Shown here one piece after another: positions 1 through 5,935 of a DNA stretch of 6,227 nt (positions are counted from its first letter, which is position 1; every line of letters begins with the position of its first letter). Both the position numbers and the translations under genes were made by a program. The notes under the pieces were generated by a model. That model searched no databases. It was not told where the DNA came from and saw only the letters and a list, made by a program, of their open reading frames with translations. This DNA is from Candidatus Saccharimonadota bacterium (GTDB lineage: Bacteria; Patescibacteriota; Saccharimonadia; Saccharimonadales; Saccharimonadaceae). The stretch is taken from assembly GCA_900556355.1 (NCBI GenBank), contig UNSP01000016.1, positions 1 through 6,227 on the forward strand, written 5' to 3'.

Positions 1-55
1 TCCACCCCGACTGGCCCGCCGGACTGCCCCGCACCCACTGCATGGCACGCCCCGG
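1..55. other. GC-rich left edge, possible chimeric join
   Basis: By count 43 of 55 bases are G or C (78%), against 27 of 55 in the next 55 bases. Read in the murJ frame it encodes residues rich in Gly, Ala, Pro and Val. At this point a MurJ protein should continue with its conserved Ile-Pro-Asp-Phe-like segment after the Asp-Ala-Tyr-x-Ala-Phe motif. The segment also holds two imperfect copies of a 13-base unit beginning gactg. I infer a misassembled or foreign contig end; a real insertion in murJ is the alternative. Confidence 0.5.
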
Positions 56-260
56 TGAAAGCTGCCGTATAAGCATCTAGTCCAACCGGGTATCCCGCTA
101 ATGCTCCATTTTTACTTGGCATGTAGGCTGAGTTTAGTAGACGATCACGGAAAAATCCCAGCAAGCTCGACAGTAACGTCGAGCTAGCCATAATCGTAGC
201 AGCCAATTTAACATTAAGCCGCTGATTTATTTTCGTAACTGTACTACGAACGCGCCCCAT
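1..260 (-). CDS. murJ: MurJ/MviN-like lipid II flippase, N-terminal part only
   Basis: This is the start of a polytopic membrane protein running off the left edge; 86 codons are visible. Residues 20-45 form a first membrane helix followed by Gly-Phe-Phe-Arg-Asp-Arg (35-40), and Gly-Leu-Asp-Ala-Tyr-x-Ala-Ala-Phe follows at 60-68. These match the N-terminal signature of MurJ (MOP superfamily), where the Arg-Asp-Arg motif lies in helix 1 and the Asp-Ala-Tyr/Phe motif leads into helix 2. MurJ moves lipid II across the cytoplasmic membrane for peptidoglycan synthesis. The ATG lies 6 bases after the ftsH stop, in the same frame, with no clear Shine-Dalgarno, so translation probably follows from ftsH. 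From about residue 69 onward (positions 1-55) the protein stops resembling MurJ and base composition jumps, so only positions 56-260 are trusted. The assignment rests on remembered motifs, not on a search. Confidence 0.72.
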   Translation of the reverse strand, partial: MGRVRSTVTKINQRLNVKLAATIMASSTLLSSLLGFFRDRLLNSAYMPSKNGALAGYPVGLDAYTAAFTGACHAVGAGQSGGPVGV

Positions 261-266
261 ATTATT

Positions 267-2141
267 TTACGAATGCAGTTTAGCTTCTTTTGGTAACTTA
301 GTGCCTTTAAGAATCTCGTCAACCTCAGATTCTTCCAGAGTTTCTTCCTTCAATAGAGCCTCGGCCAACTTATCAAGGAACGAACGATTCTCTTTCAATA
401 CCAACATTGCACGATGTTTAGCTTCGGTAATCAATTGCGCGACTTCCTCATCAATCATCTTCGCAGTCTCATCAGAATACGGACGCTCCCTGGTCATTTT
501 ATCGAACATCAAGCCGCCGTTATCTTCATGGAATACTTGATCGCGCAAGCCCTTGCCCATTCCTTGCTCAATCACCATATCACGGGCAATTTCAGTCGCT
601 TTTCGCAAATCCGAACCAGCGCCAGTGGTGATTCCGTCATCGCCGTAAATCAATTGCTCAGCGATTCGTCCGCCCATTGCCCGAGCTAAAATATCCTTAA
701 ACTCGTAAACATTTGTGTAGCTCTTATCTTCTGGTGGCAAGAACCATGTTACTCCGCCAGTACCGCCGCGCGGAATAATCGTAACCTTGTGGACTGGATC
801 GGAATCAGGCAAGACGTGACCAACAATTGCGTGGCCAGCTTCGTGATAAGCAGTCAACTCTTTCTCGTGATCGTTCATTATCTTAGTCTTGCGCTCTGGA
901 CCAATCGCCACACGCTCAAACGCCTCAGTTAATTCGTCATTTGAGATCTTCTTCTTGTTGCGACGAGCGGCAATAATTGCAGCTTCATTGGCCATATTCG
1001 CCAAGTCCGCACCAGATGAGCCAGCAGTTTTTGCCGCCAATTTATCAAGATCAACGGTTTCATCAGTTGGCTTTTTCTTAAAGTGAACCTTCAGAATTGC
1101 CTCACGATCTTTACGTTCTGGTAATGTAATATTCACACGTCTGTCAAATCGTCCAGGTCGAAGCAAAGCTGGGTCCAAAACATCCGCGCGGTTGGTTGCT
1201 GCCAAAACAATAACATTAGTCTCGCCATCAAAGCCATCCATCTCCACCAAAATCTGGTTCAGAGTTTGCTCACGCTCATCATGACCGCCACCCATACCAG
1301 AGCCACGCTTACGACCCACAGCATCAATCTCGTCAATAAATATAATGCATGGCGCATTTTTCTTAGCCTTAGAAAATAGGTCTCGCACTCGGCTAGCACC
1401 AACACCAACAAACATTTCCACAAATTCAGAACCGGAGATCGAGAAGAATGGCACACCAGCCTCGCCAGCAACAGCTCGGGCTAGCATCGTCTTACCTGTA
1501 CCTGGATTACCGACTAACAATACACCTTTCGGAATCTTTGCACCCAAATCTTTATATTTCTTCGGGTGCTTGAGAAAATCAACAACTTCCTGCAGATCTT
1601 GCTTGGCGTTATCATTTCCCGCGATATCCGTAAACAGAACCTTTTCTTTATCTTGTCCGTACAAGCGAGCCTTACTCTTGCCAAATCCCATCGCTTGATT
1701 GTTTTGACCCTGAGCTTGGCGCATCATAAACATAAAGAACACCACGACAATCAGCACAGGCACAACCATAACCGCCAGGTTCCACATGGTTTCGCCGGTT
1801 GTGGATGGTGGAATAACTTTCACCTCAACCTTAGCATCCTTGTTCAAGCCCTGCTCATAAATGCTACTAGATTCCTTAACTGAATGCTCGGTAGGTTTTG
1901 ATTGATCTTTCGGAGTAATCTTAATATCGTTTCCTTGAATCTCCAATTGAGCAATTTTACCGTCATTTGCTCGACGCACTACATCAGATAATGCAACATC
2001 TTTAAGATTTGACGCAGGGAAGAGTGTTGCGTAAAAAATTAACGCTACAAAAATTATAATTGCCCAAAACAATCCAAATCGTAAAATTTGACTTATTCTA
2101 TTCTTTCCATTTCTTTGAGGCATCTTAACAGCCATTCTCAA
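267..2141 (-). CDS. ftsH: ATP-dependent zinc metalloprotease FtsH
   Basis: This is a membrane-anchored AAA+ protease that unfolds and degrades membrane and cytosolic proteins as a hexamer. Residues from the TTG start: membrane helix about 22-42, extracytoplasmic domain about 44-116, second helix about 119-140, then the AAA module with Walker A GNPGTGKT (211-218), pore motif Met-Phe-Val-Gly (243-246), Walker B and DEID (266-273), and the second region of homology with arginines 328 and 331. The peptidase domain has the zinc motif HEAGH (433-437) and the third zinc ligand Asp511 in the Ser-Asp-Leu-Arg-Lys-Ala-Thr context. At 624 aa it is of normal length and looks fully active. The start is uncertain: TTG at 2141 sits 4 bases after an AAGGA (2146-2150), while an in-frame ATG at 2135 sits 10 bases after it. 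It lies 22 bases downstream of tilS and 6 bases upstream of murJ, an operon-like arrangement. The tilS-ftsH linkage is known from Firmicutes, where hpt usually lies between them; hpt is absent here. Confidence 0.98.
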   Translation of the reverse strand: MRMAVKMPQRNGKNRISQILRFGLFWAIIIFVALIFYATLFPASNLKDVALSDVVRRANDGKIAQLEIQGNDIKITPKDQSKPTEHSVKESSSIYEQGLNKDAKVEVKVIPPSTTGETMWNLAVMVVPVLIVVVFFMFMMRQAQGQNNQAMGFGKSKARLYGQDKEKVLFTDIAGNDNAKQDLQEVVDFLKHPKKYKDLGAKIPKGVLLVGNPGTGKTMLARAVAGEAGVPFFSISGSEFVEMFVGVGASRVRDLFSKAKKNAPCIIFIDEIDAVGRKRGSGMGGGHDEREQTLNQILVEMDGFDGETNVIVLAATNRADVLDPALLRPGRFDRRVNITLPERKDREAILKVHFKKKPTDETVDLDKLAAKTAGSSGADLANMANEAAIIAARRNKKKISNDELTEAFERVAIGPERKTKIMNDHEKELTAYHEAGHAIVGHVLPDSDPVHKVTIIPRGGTGGVTWFLPPEDKSYTNVYEFKDILARAMGGRIAEQLIYGDDGITTGAGSDLRKATEIARDMVIEQGMGKGLRDQVFHEDNGGLMFDKMTRERPYSDETAKMIDEEVAQLITEAKHRAMLVLKENRSFLDKLAEALLKEETLEESEVDEILKGTKLPKEAKLHS

Positions 2142-2163
2142 CTAATCCTTTCGCCTATACTAA

Positions 2164-3000
2164 TCAAACTCTCTTTATTATAACACTTCTTAGCGTCAAT
2201 TTCATCACAATGCCGCCGCCAACTTGCCAGCAAGAGCCAGCTTTTCCAGTTTTTATAGCAATTAGCATACGCTCCAATTGAGAACCCAGTAACGACACAT
2301 CATAATGTCGTAAAACGTAATAATATAGCAATTCTTGTGCGACATTATCATCTATCATCGTCAAAAAATACCGACTCAGGACTTCTCCATCAAACTTTTC
2401 TATTTCCTGCTCAATTTCCCCTCTTAATTCTCTCTGTTTCCGCCACGCCTCATACACTCCAAGTTTCTGATATTCATCAAGTTCACGATTTATCTTGCGC
2501 CTAAATTTATTCCTCTGATACAAGTCGCTTTGATTTGTCTCATCTTCACACCATTCCAATTTCTGACGAATCGCATATTCATAAATTCTCTGCTTCGTCC
2601 AACTATTCATCGGCCTAACTATTTGACTATCGCTCATCCCCGCCAAACCTCGCCACCTGGAGCCGCGCTTAAGATTCATCGCTACAGTTTCAATAATGTC
2701 ATCTCTATGATGCGCCGTCACTATCACGCCGTCAAAATCCGTCGCCACGCCACGCAAAAATTCATACCGTCTTTGGCGCGCCAATTCTTCACTGGCATCA
2801 GCCCCCAGCTTTTCACGCCGACAAACAAATTGTATTTTATATCTATCAGCTAAAGCCTCGACAAATCTAGCATCACTCGCCGAATCCTCGCGAATTCCGT
2901 GGTCAAAATGAGCGACCACCAAATCTTTTTCCGTTCGCGACATCAAATCCAGCAAAACTACCGAATCAATCCCACCACTGACTGCGATAATATATCTCAC
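2164..3000 (-). CDS. tilS: tRNA(Ile)-lysidine synthase TilS, short form
   Basis: TilS converts the wobble cytidine of the CAU anticodon of tRNA-Ile2 to lysidine using ATP and lysine, so that the tRNA reads AUA and is charged with Ile. The PP-loop SGGIDS is at residues 8-13. It is followed by His-Phe-Asp-His-Gly-Ile-Arg (about 31-37), Glu-Glu-Leu-Ala-Arg-x-x-Arg-Tyr (about 71-79), Thr-Ala-His-His-Arg-Asp-Asp (about 95-101), the Arg-Gly-x-x-Gly-Met region, and Glu-Asp-Glu-Thr-Asn with Tyr-x-Arg-Asn-Lys-Phe-Arg (about 152-168), all in family order. At 278 aa it is much shorter than the E. coli enzyme (about 430 aa) and nearer the compact Aquifex type; the large C-terminal domains are missing or reduced. 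The start is GTG, because an in-frame TGA lies at 3013-3015 and no ATG intervenes. Only a weak GGA precedes it. It is probably the first gene of the tilS-ftsH-murJ operon and diverges from the tRNA at 3075. Confidence 0.95.
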   Translation of the reverse strand: MRYIIAVSGGIDSVVLLDLMSRTEKDLVVAHFDHGIREDSASDARFVEALADRYKIQFVCRREKLGADASEELARQRRYEFLRGVATDFDGVIVTAHHRDDIIETVAMNLKRGSRWRGLAGMSDSQIVRPMNSWTKQRIYEYAIRQKLEWCEDETNQSDLYQRNKFRRKINRELDEYQKLGVYEAWRKQRELRGEIEQEIEKFDGEVLSRYFLTMIDDNVAQELLYYYVLRHYDVSLLGSQLERMLIAIKTGKAGSCWQVGGGIVMKLTLRSVIIKRV

Positions 3001-3006
3001 ATATCC

Positions 3007-3012
3007 ATTATC
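3007..3012 (-). promoter_or_regulatory. candidate -10 box for tilS, near-leaderless
   Basis: Read on the minus strand, TGA-GATAAT is an extended -10 type motif ending 6 bases before the GTG of tilS. If used, transcription would start on or next to the start codon, giving a leaderless message; the poor ribosome binding site fits this. No good -35 box is present. A second minus-strand -10 candidate, TATAAA, lies further upstream at about 3044-3049, also without a good -35. Confidence 0.3.
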
Positions 3013-3034
3013 TCACAATTTACCTAAAACGTAT

Positions 3035-3063
3035 TTGGCAAATTTTATACTATCTGTTACAAT
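3035..3063 (+). promoter_or_regulatory. Promoter of the first CAU tRNA
   Basis: The -35 box TTGGCA (3035-3040), a 17-base spacer and TACAAT (3058-3063) with TG at 3055-3056 form an extended -10 sigma-70-type promoter. The -10 box ends 11 bases before tRNA position 1. This is the best promoter in the window. Confidence 0.8.
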
Positions 3064-3074
3064 CAATGCAGTGT

Positions 3075-3151
3075 GGCACCGTAGCTCAGCTGGTTAGAGC
3101 GCAGGACTCATAAGCCTGAGGTCGGTGGTTCGGGTCCACCCGGTGCTACCA
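3075..3151 (+). tRNA. tRNA with CAU anticodon, probably elongator Met
   Basis: A complete cloverleaf with encoded CCA (3149-3151). The acceptor GGCACCG pairs with CGGTGCT, with a G1-U72 wobble. The D stem is GCTC/GAGC. The anticodon arm is CAGGA, loop CTCATAA, GCCTG, with anticodon CAT at 3109-3111. The T stem is GGTGG/CCACC with loop TTCGGGT. It is not an initiator: it lacks three G-C pairs next to the anticodon loop and the C1-A72 mismatch. The variable region AGGTC resembles elongator Met tRNAs, but tRNA-Ile2 cannot be excluded. Three oddities: A31 faces G39, pair 1-72 is G-U, and position 58 (base 3133) is G instead of the nearly universal A. Confidence 0.93.
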
Positions 3152-3162
3152 GAAATTATCTT

Positions 3163-3190
3163 TTCCTCGTCAATACGACGGGGAATTTTT
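3163..3190 (+). terminator. Intrinsic terminator after the tRNA
   Basis: A 9-bp stem, TTCCTCGTC (3163-3171) with GACGGGGAA (3177-3185), contains one T-G wobble, has a 5-base loop and is followed directly by five T (3186-3190). It begins 11 bases after the tRNA CCA. On the minus strand the hairpin lacks a U-rich tail, so it probably stops plus-strand transcription only. Confidence 0.88.
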
Positions 3191-3202
3191 ATAGATACTG
3201 AA

Positions 3203-3367
3203 TTAAATTAGCTCAAGCTCTTCAGATTGAACGCCATCCAAAGCCGCCAATCGTCGTGACACAAAACTATCCAATTCCCATGAATTACGCTGACGCTCCC
3301 ACGTTGCTAAATCCTTTTTTCGGGTTACTTCTAAAAATTCAGCTAATTCACTGGTGTTGATTTCCAT
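3203..3367 (-). CDS. Small acidic protein of unknown function, 54 aa
   Basis: I do not recognise this gene. An open frame runs from ATG (3365-3367) to TAA (3203-3205). Support for a real gene is a Shine-Dalgarno AAGGA (3374-3378 on the plus strand) exactly 6 bases before the ATG, and occupation of an otherwise empty interval between two other units. The product has 12 acidic and 7 basic residues by count, two tryptophans (23 and 30), no cysteine, no signal peptide and no membrane helix. Residues 5-16 (Thr-Ser-Glu-Leu-Ala-Glu-Phe-Leu-Glu-Val-Thr-Arg) loosely resemble the first half of a MerR/excisionase-type helix-turn-helix, but a convincing recognition helix is not evident. It is divergent from the membrane-protein operon at 3508, so a regulatory role is possible, but this is speculation. 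Confidence 0.6.
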   Translation of the reverse strand: MEINTSELAEFLEVTRKKDLATWERQRNSWELDSFVSRRLAALDGVQSEELELI

Positions 3368-3373
3368 ATTTTT

Positions 3374-3378
3374 TCCTT
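3374..3378 (-). promoter_or_regulatory. Ribosome binding site of the 54-aa ORF
   Basis: AAGGA on the minus strand lies 6 bases before the ATG at 3367. It is the main argument that this small frame is translated. Confidence 0.65.
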
Positions 3379-3402
3379 TTTTATGTTAATTATTTAACTG
3401 TC

Positions 3403-3408
3403 TTTATA
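3403..3408 (-). promoter_or_regulatory. Weak candidate -10 for the 54-aa ORF
   Basis: TATAAA on the minus strand lies about 35 bases before the start codon, in an AT-rich divergent region. Only T-rich sequence occupies the -35 position, so this is tentative. A TATGAT at 3411-3416 is an alternative. Confidence 0.3.
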
Positions 3409-3452
3409 CTATCATAAATTTGACAAAAAAGCAATACCTTTTTCGGTCATTA

Positions 3453-3482
3453 TTTACCTTTTCATTCCGCTTGTGGTACACT
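3453..3482 (+). promoter_or_regulatory. Promoter of the three-gene operon
   Basis: TTTACC (3453-3458), an 18-base spacer and TACACT (3477-3482) with an upstream TG at 3474-3475 form an extended -10 promoter. The predicted start near 3489 gives a leader of about 20 bases that contains AAGGA (3490-3494). Confidence 0.6.
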
Positions 3483-3507
3483 GGTAGAGAAGGATTTATA
3501 CACAAAA

Positions 3508-4245
3508 ATGACCCCCGTAACAATCTCGTCACTGGCCACTATAATTTTTGCAGCGATTATTCACGCTAGTTTTCAGCTTAGCGTCAGTGTTTTAACGTTA
3601 CTTAGCGGACATTCAATTGGAAAAAAAACCGCCCAGAGAAAAATTTTTCGTATGAGCAACAGTTTTGTACTTGGAGTCGCAATGATCACCTTGTTACTTA
3701 TCAGCTCAATTTCCTATTTCTTATCACTATTCATCCACCACGTCACCAGCGCAGAGCAACTCGTTGCCGCCGTCTCTTCAGGAATGATGTTTGGATTAGG
3801 AATCGCAATTTGGGCGTTCTACTTCCGACGACAACCAGGAACTTCATTATGGCTTCCACGCAATTTTGCAGAATATTTAAACAAGCGCACCAAAAAAACC
3901 AAAAATTCCATAGAAAGCTTTGCTCTGGGAATAATTAGCGTTATTGCAGAAATCGTATTTATTATCGCGCCAATTATCGCCGCCAGCCTGGCTATTATCA
4001 CCCTACCAAACCCTTTCTTGCAAATCGTCAGCATAGCGATCTACGTCATCGTGTCCGCACTGCCGTTGTTTGTCGTTATCGTCTTGATCGGCAGCGGACG
4101 CAGCATCTCTAATTTACAACGTTGGAGAGAAGATCATAAGAGATTTTTGCAATTCGCCAGCGGCGGTAGCTTACTAATTTTAGCAGCATTCCTATTCGTC
4201 GACCGCGTTATTGGCGTCATTAGCTACGGAGGCAATCTATGGTAA
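3508..4245 (+). CDS. Six-helix integral membrane protein, function unknown
   Basis: The 245-aa product has hydrophobic segments at about 4-32, 51-76, 85-106, 136-166, 169-195 and 213-238. Basic loops after helix 1 (38-48), helix 3 (107-132) and helix 5 (198-212) should be cytoplasmic. The positive-inside rule therefore puts both termini outside and makes helices 1-3 and 4-6 an inverted pair, as in the LysE/CcdA(DsbD)-type transporter superfamily. His19 with a run of Ser residues lies in helix 1 and Leu-Leu-Ser-Gly-His at 31-35; Glu148 and Pro155 lie in helix 4. There is no cysteine, so it cannot be a thiol-transferring CcdA/DsbD. The ATG at 3508 follows AAGGA by 13 bases, a long gap, but no upstream in-frame start exists. 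Its last 7 bases overlap the next gene. It could be an exporter or a partner of the downstream flavoprotein; the specific function is unknown. Confidence 0.85.
   Translation: MTPVTISSLATIIFAAIIHASFQLSVSVLTLLSGHSIGKKTAQRKIFRMSNSFVLGVAMITLLLISSISYFLSLFIHHVTSAEQLVAAVSSGMMFGLGIAIWAFYFRRQPGTSLWLPRNFAEYLNKRTKKTKNSIESFALGIISVIAEIVFIIAPIIAASLAIITLPNPFLQIVSIAIYVIVSALPLFVVIVLIGSGRSISNLQRWREDHKRFLQFASGGSLLILAAFLFVDRVIGVISYGGNLW
4228..4232 (+). promoter_or_regulatory. Ribosome binding site of the ATP-cone gene
   Basis: GGAGG lies inside the end of the membrane-protein gene, 6 bases before the ATG at 4239. It fixes the start codon and supports translational coupling through the 7-base overlap. Confidence 0.85.
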
Positions 4246-4526
4246 AGCCAGGTCAAATTGACGTCATCAAACAAGGAAAACGACCGCCAGAAGAGTTTAG
4301 TCCAGACAAGCTCCACAATTCCATAATTGCCACCTGCCTAAGCGTTCGCACGCCAGAAGGTCAAGCTCAAGACATTGCAAAAACCGTCACTCTGGGCGTT
4401 ATGAATTGGTGCGAAACTCACCCAGAAATAACCTCTGCCGACATCCGCCGCCAAGCACAACGCATTATGAAAACTCTACATCCTGACGCAGCCTATTTAT
4501 ATAAAAATTATAAAACCATAATTTAG
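4239..4526 (+). CDS. Freestanding ATP-cone domain protein, 95 aa
   Basis: The protein consists almost entirely of an ATP-cone, the adenine-nucleotide-sensing domain found at the N-termini of ribonucleotide reductases and in the repressor NrdR. The signature Val-Ile-Lys-x-Gly-Lys-Arg (9-15), Phe20 and Lys-Leu (24-25) matches the usual V-x-K-x-x-G-x-x-x-x-F-x-x-x-K-L pattern. It is followed by the helical region, with Ile-Thr-Ser-Ala-Asp-Ile-Arg (64-70) and Ala-Tyr-Leu-Tyr (85-88) at the places where the family has its strand-turn-helix and the Ala-Tyr-x-x-(Phe/Tyr) end. No zinc ribbon precedes it as in NrdR (only Cys33 and Cys58 exist), and no reductase follows. It sits between the membrane protein (7-base overlap) and the flavoprotein (8-base gap). 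I infer that it senses ATP/dATP-type nucleotides for this unit; a small nucleotide-responsive regulator is the alternative. Confidence 0.85.
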   Translation: MVKPGQIDVIKQGKRPPEEFSPDKLHNSIIATCLSVRTPEGQAQDIAKTVTLGVMNWCETHPEITSADIRRQAQRIMKTLHPDAAYLYKNYKTII

Positions 4527-4529
4527 GAG
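4525..4529 (+). promoter_or_regulatory. Ribosome binding site of the flavoprotein gene
   Basis: AGGAG overlaps the TAG stop of the ATP-cone gene and lies 5 bases before the ATG at 4535. It lies only 2 bases before the in-frame TTG at 4532, so ATG is the start. Terminating ribosomes would sit on this site, which favours coupling. Confidence 0.88.
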
Positions 4530-4534
4530 ATTTG

Positions 4535-5905
4535 ATGTCGCAAAAACCAACTTTTGACTATGACTATATCGTAATTGGTAGCGGCGCTGGCGGCTCACCC
4601 GCAGCCAGCATATTAGCAAGTGCCGGAAAAAAAGTTGCTGTTGTAGAAAAATCAACATTCGGCGGGGAATCACCAAACTGGGGAGATGTACCAACTGGAT
4701 TCTTAACTCACGCTCTTAACGTTTATCAAACAGCCAAAGATGCCGCTAAGTTTGGGCTGCGCACTAACTCGGTTGGATATAATTACCCTTCTCTACTCTC
4801 CTGGAAAGATAAAGTTGTAAAGAGAACTGGAGCTGGCGGCAATCGCTATTATTACGAGAAGCAAGGTATCAGTGTTTTTACTGGCAATGCACATTTCTTG
4901 AGTCCGAACGAAATAGCAGTCAATCGCAGGCACTTGTCCGCTCGCAAATTTCTCATTGCAACTGGATCTGATTGGCAAATTCCAGAAATACCTGGGTTAA
5001 GCGCCGTTTCTTACCACACTCCAAAAACTATTTTTAGCTTGAAGCGCCCACCAAAAACCATGTTCATTGTTGGCGCGGGAGCTACGGCGCTAGAATTGGC
5101 GCACATCTTCTCCACCCTGGGAACAAAAGTTTACGTAGCAGAGAAATCGTCCAGAATATTATCAACATTTGACCCAGAAGTCAGTGCTTTGGTTACGAAT
5201 GACGCAAAAAATCGCAATATTTCAATCTTAGCTCGCACTAAGATTATCGCCATCCAAAAATCGTCTATACAAAAGCGCGTCACTTTTCTGCAAGGGCGAA
5301 TAGAGAAATCTGTACGCGTTGATGAGATTCTAATTGCCGACCAACAATTGCCTGCAACAGATTTAGGCTTAGAAAACGCTGGCGTAAAATATACCGAAAA
5401 TGGCATTTTGGTTAATTCTTACCTGCAAACTTCCGCTCGGCATATTTTTGCCGCAGGAAATGTAACTGACGCCAATATCCAAAGCCACACAGCTTTAGCG
5501 CAGAGTCGTATTGCGGCTCATAATTTGCTACATAATAATAAGATTAAATTCAATGATTCCCCACGCCTACAAGTTGCATTTACTCAGCCAGAAATAGCTC
5601 AAATTGGAATGAATGAATACGATTGTAAGATGAAAGGAATAGGCGCAAAAATAGCAACTGTTCCGCTCACAACTACCGTACGCAGCAACATTACCGACCA
5701 GCGAATAGGTTTTGTGAAATTGATCGTTGATAAGAAGCGAGTTGTCGTAGGCGGGACAATTGTCGGACCGCACGCTAGCGATATAGCAGCCGAGCTAGCC
5801 CTGGTCGTTCGACATAAAATTACCAGCGAAGAGCTGGCGTCCACTCCGCATTGTTTTACTTCTTGGTCAGAAGCCGTGCGAATTGCCGCCGGAAAACTTC
5901 TATAA
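4535..5905 (+). CDS. Cysteine-less Lpd/MerA-fold NAD(P)H:FAD oxidoreductase
   Basis: This 456-aa flavoprotein has the architecture of dihydrolipoamide dehydrogenase and mercuric reductase. The FAD Rossmann motif GSGAGG is at 15-20 with Glu38 ending strand 2, Ala-Thr-Gly-Ser at 142-145, the NAD Rossmann motif GAGATALE at 180-187 with acidic Glu203 after its second strand (favouring NADH), the second FAD motif Ala-Ala-Gly-Asn-Val at 306-310, and a dimerisation domain from about 345. The redox motif, normally GGTCxNxGCxPSK, is here GGESPNWGDVPTG (43-55): both cysteines are replaced, by Ser46 and Asp51. The usual C-terminal His of HPTxSE is Phe441, although Ser-Glu (445-446) remains, and the FAD-binding Asp of the Gly-Asp motif is Asn309. 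It therefore cannot be an ordinary disulfide reductase. Relatives missing one cysteine (SthA transhydrogenase, M. tuberculosis LpdA) act on NAD(P)H or quinones, so a quinone/NADH oxidase-type reaction is plausible. It is the last gene of the three-gene operon. Confidence 0.93.
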   Translation: MSQKPTFDYDYIVIGSGAGGSPAASILASAGKKVAVVEKSTFGGESPNWGDVPTGFLTHALNVYQTAKDAAKFGLRTNSVGYNYPSLLSWKDKVVKRTGAGGNRYYYEKQGISVFTGNAHFLSPNEIAVNRRHLSARKFLIATGSDWQIPEIPGLSAVSYHTPKTIFSLKRPPKTMFIVGAGATALELAHIFSTLGTKVYVAEKSSRILSTFDPEVSALVTNDAKNRNISILARTKIIAIQKSSIQKRVTFLQGRIEKSVRVDEILIADQQLPATDLGLENAGVKYTENGILVNSYLQTSARHIFAAGNVTDANIQSHTALAQSRIAAHNLLHNNKIKFNDSPRLQVAFTQPEIAQIGMNEYDCKMKGIGAKIATVPLTTTVRSNITDQRIGFVKLIVDKKRVVVGGTIVGPHASDIAAELALVVRHKITSEELASTPHCFTSWSEAVRIAAGKLL

Positions 5906-5926
5906 TTACCTCTGATGCGCTATAAT
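5898..5926 (+). promoter_or_regulatory. Promoter of the second CAU tRNA
   Basis: A consensus -10 TATAAT (5921-5926) ends 9 bases before the tRNA. The -35 position 17 bases upstream reads TTCTAT (5898-5903), which is weak and overlaps the end of the flavoprotein gene. Read-through from the operon could also supply transcripts, since no terminator lies between. Confidence 0.6.
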
Positions 5927-5935
5927 AAGTCTCAC

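Noticed and set aside
1259..1471. A minus-strand frame overlapping ftsH
   Set aside because: It is a frame-shifted shadow of the AAA domain coding region.
301..1883. Several plus-strand open frames of 65-117 codons
   Set aside because: They lie wholly inside ftsH, which is unmistakable on the other strand; they have no recognisable domains.
2530..2853. A plus-strand frame of 107 codons
   Set aside because: It lies antisense within tilS and has no motif or ribosome binding site.
3163..3190. Bidirectional use of the terminator for the 54-aa ORF
   Set aside because: On the minus strand the hairpin is followed by AAGATAA, not a U-rich tract.
3420..3425. TTGACA as a plus-strand -35 box
   Set aside because: No -10 element lies 16-18 bases downstream.
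4532..4534. TTG as the start of the flavoprotein
   Set aside because: It is only 2 bases after the Shine-Dalgarno AGGAG, while the adjacent ATG at 4535 has proper spacing.
4497..5844. Several minus-strand frames of 61-91 codons
   Set aside because: They are antisense to the flavoprotein gene and its upstream junction; the plus-strand reading has clear FAD and NAD motifs.
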